Position numbers and translations under genes: made by a program. The notes under the pieces were generated by a model, which worked only from the letters and a program-made list of their open reading frames with translations, was not told the DNA's origin and did no database searches. Below, piece by piece: positions 1-3,788 of a stretch of DNA of 10,406 nucleotides. Positions within the stretch are counted from its first letter, which is position 1. Every line of letters begins with the position of its first letter. Source of the DNA: DASPXY01 sp038227745 (lineage in GTDB: Bacteria > Planctomycetota > Planctomycetia > Gemmatales > Gemmataceae); assembly GCA_038227745.1 (NCBI GenBank), contig JBBRPS010000339.1:1-10406 (forward strand). Reading direction: 5' to 3'.

Positions 1-136
1 ACACAGTGTACGATGGTGATGAAGCGAGCCGCGTCCCGCGAGGGGCGTTTGAATAGGCTTGAGCCGTATGCGTCGAAACGGCGCCCGTACGGTTCTTAGG
101 GGAGGGGGCGGCGGCAACGCTACCCCCTTACCCGAC
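1..136 (+). mobile_element. Group II intron, 3' end (domains V and VI), truncated by window edge
   Basis: Positions 61-95 fold as group II intron domain V: GAGCCGTAT (61-69) pairs with GTACGGTTC (87-95), a CC bulge sits at 85-86, and an inner stem GCGTC/GGCGC closes a GAAAC loop. This closely matches the usual bacterial domain V in both sequence and shape. Domain VI follows at about 99-133, with GGGGG (104-108) pairing CCCCC (123-127), an inner stem GGCG/CGCT capped by a GCAA tetraloop, and an unpaired A at 130 in the branch-point position. The 3' splice site should lie 6-8 nt after the branch A, near 136-138. The reverse transcriptase/maturase gene, if present, lies left of the window. A reading frame at 59-274 runs through this RNA structure and is not a protein gene. 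Identification rests on structure; the exact splice site is inferred. Confidence 0.85.
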
Positions 137-246
137 CGGCGAAGGAGGCATCGCGTGGGCCTTGATGAGCAAAGGTTTGAGCTGGAACAGCGAAAATTGG
201 ATTTTGAGTACCACAAGGAAGGGGGAAAGGGGGACGAAGGGGAAAG

Positions 247-302
247 GGGACGCATCTCAAATAATACGGATTGACTGATTCGTATTATTTGAGATGCGTC
301 CC
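247..302. repeat. Perfect 22-bp inverted repeat (REP/MITE-like hairpin)
   Basis: The left arm 247-268 and right arm 281-302 are exact reverse complements over 22 bp, separated by 12 bases that can themselves pair partly (AT/AT). The similarity extends outward into AAAGG/CCTTT with one extra G on the left. The arms contain an AT-rich core (CAAATAATACG) unlike the GC-rich surroundings, which suggests an inserted palindromic element, not a site that evolved in place. No U-run follows, so it is not a classic terminator. Confidence 0.85.
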
Positions 303-341
303 TTTCTGGGTCAGTCGTTGCACTTCGCGTGGCGTCGAGCA

Positions 342-371
342 TGGACGGACATGGGCGAAGGCAAGTACAAT
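342..371 (+). promoter_or_regulatory. Possible sigma70-type promoter
   Basis: TACAAT at 366-371 is a good -10 match. TGGACG at 342-347 is a weak -35 at 18 bp spacing. It lies 50 bp before the start codon at 421, a sensible place for the promoter of the 421/693 gene pair. The call rests on sequence match only. Confidence 0.25.
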
Positions 372-420
372 AGGAGCGAAGCCACTGCGTCCCCATATAC
401 GGGAGAACTGGAGGACGATT

Positions 421-696
421 ATGGCCTCTATCAAGCGCCGCTACAGCAAAGAAGAGTTCGCCCGCCGCGGGGACGCCCTCGTCGAGAGCAAGGTTCGTCC
501 CAATCTGACGGCGGCGGACGAGGACAAGTTCGTCGCCATCGACATCGAGACGGGCGAGTACGAACTGGACAAGAATGAAATGAAGGCGGCCGAGCGGCTG
601 CGTAAGCGTGTTGCCGATCCGCAAATCTGGTTGGTGCATGTCAGTTTGGGCTATCTCCATCGCTTTGGCGGGCAGGGCTTGCGAGGCCAGCCATGA
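421..696 (+). CDS. Small conserved hypothetical protein paired with retropepsin-like protease
   Basis: A 91-residue acidic, soluble protein with no signal peptide or membrane segment. It has an N-terminal helix (KRRYSKEEFARRGDALVE), a central FVAIDIETGEYELD strand-turn-strand, and an ending with IWLVHVSLGYLHRFGG. From memory of the family, proteins with this FVAIDIETG pattern commonly sit directly before small clan AA aspartic protease genes in cyanobacteria and planctomycetes, as here; no biochemical role is known to me. ATG 421 is chosen because GGAGG at 410-414 lies 6 bp upstream and homology-like sequence begins there, although the frame is open back to 271. Its stop overlaps the next start as ATGA (693-696), so the two are probably translationally coupled. 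A toxin-antitoxin-like arrangement is possible but unproven. Confidence 0.75.
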   Translation: MASIKRRYSKEEFARRGDALVESKVRPNLTAADEDKFVAIDIETGEYELDKNEMKAAERLRKRVADPQIWLVHVSLGYLHRFGGQGLRGQP

Positions 697-950
697 TCTC
701 TGGGATCGTCCAGGCGCGCGAACCTCTGATCCGGTTGACGATCCGCGGCTTGCGCGGACGTCGGCAAGAGATCGAAGCGGTAATCGATACGGGTTACACC
801 GGTTGGCTCACGCTGCCCCCCACGGTGATCGCCGGACTCAACCTGCGCTGGCGAACCTTTGGCCGCGGTATCTTGGCGGATGGAAGCGTGAGCACTTTCG
901 ACGTCTATCATGCGAAGGTGGTGTGGGACGGCCGTGTTCGCCCCAGTTGA
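693..950 (+). pseudogene. Clan AA retropepsin-like aspartic protease, C-terminally truncated
   Basis: The 85-residue frame starts MISGIVQAREPLIRLTIRG and carries the catalytic aspartate motif AVIDTGYTG near residue 30, followed by LTLPP and LADGS, and reaches DVYHAKVVWDGR. This matches the small retropepsin-like family (clan AA, the group that includes AF_0612), whose members are about 110-130 residues and continue with a second conserved part containing a PLxGMxLL-type segment. That part is missing: after VWDGR only four residues (VRPS) precede a stop at 948-950, and the palindromic element at 954-1013 begins just downstream. The C-terminal piece is not found between the element and the next gene at 1046. 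I therefore call it broken; a shortened but still folded dimeric enzyme cannot be excluded. It is coupled to the upstream gene by ATGA overlap. Confidence 0.7.
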
Positions 951-953
951 CCG

Positions 954-1013
954 AAAAAGGGGACGAGCACCTTTTCCTGTCCTTCGGAGCGAAAAGGTGT
1001 CTTTCCCCTTTTC
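954..1013. repeat. Imperfect palindrome, REP-like element
   Basis: Left arm 954-976 and right arm 991-1013 are each 23 bases and match as reverse complements at 18 of 23 positions, with the mismatches clustered in the middle. The ends AAAAGGGG/CCCCTTTT and CACCTTTTC/GAAAAGGTG pair perfectly. The loop is about 14 bases. It fits the style of REP-like palindromes moved by REP-associated tyrosine transposases in planctomycetes, though no such transposase is in the window. It abuts the truncation point of the protease gene, and further A/C/T-rich sequence of the element may extend to about 1034. Confidence 0.7.
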
Positions 1014-1045
1014 TTCGTGTCCCTTTTCCTCGCAGGTGGGGATCC

Positions 1046-1330
1046 ATGCGTTTTGAAGTGAGCTACTCGGATGAAGCGGTCGAGCAGTTAAAGACGCTTC
1101 GGGCCCATGATCGGGCTGCCATCATGGACCAGATTGAGCAAGTTCTGATGGTCAATCCAACTCTGGAGAGCAAGGCCAGGGTGAAGTTACTGCGCCAGCC
1201 GGCACCCACGCAATACAGGCTCCGCGTTGGAGAGTTTCGGGTTTTTTACGATGTGGTCCAGGAAGCCGTCTTGGTCATTCAGATCCTCAGTAAAGAAGAA
1301 TCCATCGCCTATCTCGGAGAACAATCATGA
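1046..1330 (+). CDS. RelE/ParE-family toxin of a type II toxin-antitoxin system
   Basis: A 94-residue protein with the RelE/ParE fold pattern: an N-terminal strand (RFEVSYSDEAVEQL), two helices (about residues 9-36), then the family hallmark YRLRVGEFRVFYDV near residues 57-70, and a final strand LVIQILSKEESIAYL. RelE members cut mRNA on the ribosome and ParE members poison gyrase; the sequence does not decide between them. ATG 1046 is chosen because the fold begins there and a G-rich ribosome-binding site (AGGTGGGG) lies just upstream; the same frame stays open back to 608 but that part is not protein-like. The stop overlaps the antitoxin start (ATGA, 1327-1330). Toxin-first order is the reverse of most relBE loci and resembles higBA. 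Confidence 0.85.
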   Translation: MRFEVSYSDEAVEQLKTLRAHDRAAIMDQIEQVLMVNPTLESKARVKLLRQPAPTQYRLRVGEFRVFYDVVQEAVLVIQILSKEESIAYLGEQS

Positions 1331-1602
1331 CGGTTCAATTGGTGAGCGACTCCAAAACCCCTATCGGCGAGATTCTTAAGGCGGTAGGCGCCGACGGTTT
1401 GCTGCTTGAAGCGGAAGATCAAGCACGCTACGCTGTGATTCCTCTGGACGAGGACTTGATTGATTATCTCATCGAACGCAGCCCCAAGTTCATTGAGGTT
1501 TGCCGCCAAATTCGCGTGCGCATGGCCACCGGCCGATTCCATGCGCACGCGGCGGTCAAAGCCTTGCTCGACGGGAAAAACCAGGAAAAGGGGATATTGT
1601 AG
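1327..1602 (+). CDS. Cognate antitoxin of the RelE/ParE toxin
   Basis: A 91-residue acidic protein that follows the toxin with an ATGA overlap, so its translation is probably coupled to it. It starts TVQLVSDSKTPIGEILKAVG, a short strand followed by a helix like Phd/YefM-type antitoxins, then LLLEAEDQARYAVIPLDEDLIDYLIERSPKFIEVC, which I recall as typical of antitoxins paired with this toxin subgroup. The C-terminal helix (QIRVRMATGRFHAHAAVKALL) would be the part that wraps the toxin. The last ten residues (DGKNQEKGIL) look unlike the rest and lie near the hairpin starting at 1612, so the true tail may have been replaced. An autoregulatory role is inferred from the family. Confidence 0.75.
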   Translation: MTVQLVSDSKTPIGEILKAVGADGLLLEAEDQARYAVIPLDEDLIDYLIERSPKFIEVCRQIRVRMATGRFHAHAAVKALLDGKNQEKGIL

Positions 1603-1611
1603 ATTGTTTTT

Positions 1612-1708
1612 GCCGAACGAAAGGATGCAGTTGACCGGACCGGCATCACGGTATTTCGCGCTTCAGTGTTCTTTCGGCCGGTCCGGCAACTGATCCTGGC
1701 CATTCGGC
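1612..1708 (+). repeat. attC-like recombination site (site A)
   Basis: This is a 97-bp imperfect hairpin. The outer box GCCGAAC (1612-1618) pairs with ATTCGGC (1702-1708). A 9-base poorly paired spacer follows on each side, then CAGTTGACCGG (1628-1638) pairs with CCGGCAACTG (1683-1692) except for one extra A (1634) on the left arm, and GACCGGC/GCCGGTC continues the stem. The loop spans about 1645-1676. Integron attC sites have this form: R boxes (RYYYAAC/GTTRRRY), spacer, L boxes with extrahelical bases on one arm, and a variable terminal structure. GCCGAAC differs from RYYYAAC by one base, and ATTCGGC departs more from the R' consensus. It lies ten bases after a toxin-antitoxin pair, as a cassette's attC would. 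Site B at 3208-3310 has the same spacing. Confidence 0.5.
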
Positions 1709-1752
1709 GCTGAAACGATCGTCGTCTGATTTATTGATATCGGAGCTGACCC

Positions 1753-2556
1753 ATGATCATCGCCCTCGCCTCCCCTCGCGTCGCCTCCTCCATTGAGGAG
1801 GGCTTGGACAAAATCAAGCAGTCCCTATCGGAAGCGGCGGCCCGAGGCGCGGAGATCGTGTGCTTCCCGGAAGCCTATCTCCCGGGCCTGCGGGGACAGG
1901 ATTTTGAAGTACCCCCCTTTGACCGGACGCAGCAGGAACGGGCACTCCGCGCCGTGGCGCAGATGGCGCGAACGTATAAGGTGGCCACCGTCCTCGGGAT
2001 GGAATGGCTCACGGAAGCCGGCAGGCAGATCGCCGCCGTCGTCCTGGATGCCAGTGGCGAGGTTCGGGGATGCCAAACCAAGAACCAACTCGACCCGACC
2101 GAAGACCCTCTGTACGTGCCCGGCCGCACCCGGCAACTCTTCGAGGTCAACGGCCTCAAGTTCGGAGTGGTGATTTGCCATGAGGGGTTTCGCTACCCCG
2201 AGACGGTGAGGTGGGCGGCGGTGCGGGGGGCCAAAATCGTCTTCCACCCGCACTGCACGGGGAGTGACCGAACGGGGGCCCGACCGACGCAATGGGGATC
2301 GCCCGCCGGGCCTTACTACGAGAAGGCGATGATGTGTCGCGGCTTGGAGAACACGATCTACTTCGCCAGTGTCAACTACGCCTTCCGCTATCAAGAATCG
2401 GCGACCAGTCTCATCGCCCCATCGGGCGAGTGCCTGGCGTATCTGCCCTATGGGCAAGAAGGCGTGCTGGTGCAGGCTATCAACTGCGAAGCCGCCTCGG
2501 GCTTGCTCGCCTCCCGGTACGCGCCGGAGCGTTACAAAGAATTCATCGCGGGGTGA
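1753..2556 (+). CDS. Carbon-nitrogen hydrolase (nitrilase superfamily)
   Basis: A 267-residue cytosolic enzyme with the three catalytic residues of the nitrilase superfamily: Glu40 (CFPEAYLPG), Lys110 (QTKNQLDPTEDPLY) and Cys142 (VVICHEGFRYPE). Such enzymes hydrolyse or form non-peptide C-N bonds (amides, nitriles, carbamoyl compounds) through a cysteine thioester; the substrate here cannot be read from sequence. The length is normal for the superfamily and the open frame is intact. ATG 1753 has GGAG at 1742-1745 as ribosome-binding site. It stands between two attC-like hairpins on the same strand as the neighbouring toxin-antitoxin genes, so it may be cassette cargo. The dominance of standard motifs suggests a working enzyme. 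An amidase-like role is as likely as a true nitrilase. Confidence 0.9.
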   Translation: MIIALASPRVASSIEEGLDKIKQSLSEAAARGAEIVCFPEAYLPGLRGQDFEVPPFDRTQQERALRAVAQMARTYKVATVLGMEWLTEAGRQIAAVVLDASGEVRGCQTKNQLDPTEDPLYVPGRTRQLFEVNGLKFGVVICHEGFRYPETVRWAAVRGAKIVFHPHCTGSDRTGARPTQWGSPAGPYYEKAMMCRGLENTIYFASVNYAFRYQESATSLIAPSGECLAYLPYGQEGVLVQAINCEAASGLLASRYAPERYKEFIAG

Positions 2557-2644
2557 TCGCCTGACACCGGATGGGCCGGCTCCCTTCGCTGTGCCCGCGC
2601 GCGGCTGGATTGACTGGCAGGGGAGACGAGACTACCGTAGTATT

Positions 2645-2872
2645 ATGGACTACACGCATTTGATCACGATCGAACCGGATAAGCGCAGTGGGCAGCCCTG
2701 CATCCGCGGGCTGCGTATGACGGTGCAGGATGTCTTGGACTATCTGGCATCGGGAATATCCGTCGAAGAGATCCTCGCTGACTTTCCGGACCTGACAGCA
2801 GAGGACGTCCGCGCCTGCCTGGCGTTCGCGGCGGATCGCGAGCGGCGGCTGCGCGTAGTGCCGCCGGCATGA
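2645..2872 (+). CDS. DUF433-family protein, likely antitoxin
   Basis: A 75-residue protein with the DUF433 pattern: ITIEPDKRSGQPCIRGLRMTVQDVLDYLASGISVEEILADFPDLTAEDVRACLAFAAD, in which the GxPCIRGxR motif and the ILxDFPxLTxEDVxAxL helix-turn-helix are typical. DUF433 proteins have a winged-helix-like DNA-binding fold and are usually encoded just before a PIN-like DUF5615 protein, as here. The pair is predicted to be an antitoxin and toxin; that is family inference. ATG 2645 has only a weak, distant GGGAG upstream, but the conserved domain begins at once. The stop overlaps the next start (ATGA, 2869-2872). Confidence 0.85.
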   Translation: MDYTHLITIEPDKRSGQPCIRGLRMTVQDVLDYLASGISVEEILADFPDLTAEDVRACLAFAADRERRLRVVPPA

Positions 2873-3201
2873 AGTTGCTCTTTGACGAGAACCTGTCGCC
2901 GCGGCTGGTCGGCCTGCTCGCGGCGGAGTTCCCCGGCGCGCAGCATGTCCGGGATGTGGGACTGGTCGCTGCGCCTGATCCAGCGGTCTGGGCCTACGCG
3001 GCTACCCAAAGGCTGGCGATCGTGTCGAAGGACGCGGACTTTCAGCACCGGGCCCTGCTCCTGGGACACCCTCCCAAGGTGGTGTGGATCCGCCTGGGGA
3101 ACTGCTCGACGACGGCGGTCACCGCCTTGCTGCGTACGCGACACGCCGATCTGCTGGCGTTCGAGGCGGACCCTGTTGCCTCGTTGTTGGCCCTGTCCTG
3201 A
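2869..3201 (+). CDS. DUF5615-family PIN-like protein, likely toxin nuclease
   Basis: A 110-residue protein that begins MKLLFDENLSPRL, the standard start of DUF5615 (Mut7-C/PIN-like) proteins. The acidic residues expected of a PIN-like metal site are visible: Asp6 and Glu7 in FDEN, an aspartate in the HVRDVGL/PDPAVWAYA stretch, and Asp residues in IVSKDADF near 62-66. The rest (PPKVVWIRLGNCST, LL-rich helices) follows the family. These proteins are predicted RNases acting as toxins next to DUF433 antitoxins, to which this one is coupled by a 4-base overlap. It has an intact frame, full family length and no signal peptide. It lies seven bases before the attC-like hairpin at 3208. Confidence 0.85.
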   Translation: MKLLFDENLSPRLVGLLAAEFPGAQHVRDVGLVAAPDPAVWAYAATQRLAIVSKDADFQHRALLLGHPPKVVWIRLGNCSTTAVTALLRTRHADLLAFEADPVASLLALS

Positions 3202-3207
3202 AACACC

Positions 3208-3310
3208 ACCGAACCAGGCGCTACAGCTGACCGGCCACGCGAATAGTGGTTCTGCGCGCCATTACGGTTTCTCCCGCGCGTGAGCCGGCTGCTGAGCTTT
3301 ATCGTTCCAC
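3208..3310 (+). repeat. attC-like recombination site (site B)
   Basis: The architecture is the same as site A. Outer ACCGAAC (3208-3214) and GTTCCAC (3304-3310) pair through GAAC/GTTC. A 9-base spacer follows on each side. The inner box CAGCTGACCGG (3224-3234) pairs with CCGGCTGCTG (3285-3294) with one extra base on the left arm, then an imperfect GCCACGCG/CGCGTGAGC stem surrounds a loop of about 30-35 bases. Left-arm boxes and spacings equal those of site A even though the spacer sequences differ. The GTT box agrees with the core cleavage triplet of R'; the remaining four bases do not fit RRRY fully. It follows the DUF433/DUF5615 pair and ends exactly where the sugar-kinase fragment begins. 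Confidence 0.5.
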
Positions 3311-3700
3311 GGCCACCCCAACGCCGTCGTCAGCCGCATCGGCGCCGATGACCTCGGCCGTGACATCCGGGCCGCGGTGCAGCGCCTCGGCGTGTCCGAC
3401 GCCTTCCTCCAGGAGGAGGCCAACCACCCCACCGGCACCGTCACCGTGATGCTCGACGAGCGCGGCCAGCCCGCCTTCACCATCACCCCCGACGGGGCCT
3501 ACGATCATCTCGCCTGGGACGACCACCTTGAAACCCTGTTCGCCCAGGCCCGCGCCGTCTGCTTCGGCACGCTGGCGCAGTGGCACCCCGTGGCGCGCGA
3601 GACGATCCGGCGCGCCGTGGCCCGCAACGCCCTGGTGGTGTACGACGTCAACCTGCGCCAGCACTTTTACAGCGGTACGGGACCGGAACTTGCTGCGTGA
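3302..3700 (+). pseudogene. PfkB-family sugar kinase fragment, both ends missing
   Basis: The frame reads GHPNAVVSRIGADDLGRDI from about 3311, then HPTGTVTVMLDE, FTITPDGAYDHLAW, ARAVCFGTLAQW and VVYDVNLRQHFYS, ending with an unrelated GTGPELAA and a stop at 3698-3700. This is the middle of a fructokinase/ribokinase-type PfkB protein (normally about 300 residues), covering roughly residues 40-170. The N-terminal substrate-binding start and the C-terminal ATP-binding motif (GAGDxF) are absent. A frame start at 3377 exists but lies inside the domain. The left break coincides with the end of attC-like site B. The right break at about 3675 lies just before the promoter at 3690-3716. A non-functional remnant is the simplest reading. 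Confidence 0.8.
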
Positions 3701-3716
3701 CCCTCGTGCGTATAAT
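3690..3716 (+). promoter_or_regulatory. Probable promoter of the MoxR-VWA operon
   Basis: A perfect TATAAT lies at 3711-3716. TTGCTG at 3690-3695 is a partial -35 (TTG conserved) at a short 15-bp spacing. Transcription would begin near 3723, 24-66 bp before the two possible start codons (3747, 3789) of the tandem ATPase gene. The sequence overlaps the end of the kinase fragment. Confidence 0.45.
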
Positions 3717-3788
3717 GGGGTACGCTCTGCAGGCCGAGGTAACGGAATGGCCCTGCGGCGGCGGCACCGTTACCGAGGATCTACGTCC

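Larger units (their letters stand above)
137..420. other. Non-coding stretch between intron and first gene
   Basis: No convincing gene is seen here. Directly after the intron one frame reads a short charged stretch (FELEQRKLDFEYHKE) that could be the remnant tail of a gene interrupted by the intron, but there is too little to name it. A G/A-rich tract at 217-250 leads into the large hairpin at 247-302. The rest holds the upstream region of the gene at 421. Confidence 0.5.

Noticed and set aside
59..274. A 71-residue frame over the window's left end
   Set aside because: Its first half translates the intron domain V/VI RNA and its second half runs into a hairpin; it is not a gene as it stands.
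608..1045. N-terminal extension of the RelE toxin to 240 residues
   Set aside because: The extension overlaps two other genes and a palindrome and lacks protein-like composition; the RelE fold begins at 1046.
1825..2457. Minus-strand open frame of 210 residues opposite the nitrilase
   Set aside because: The plus strand has all three nitrilase catalytic motifs; the opposite frame has no recognisable domain.
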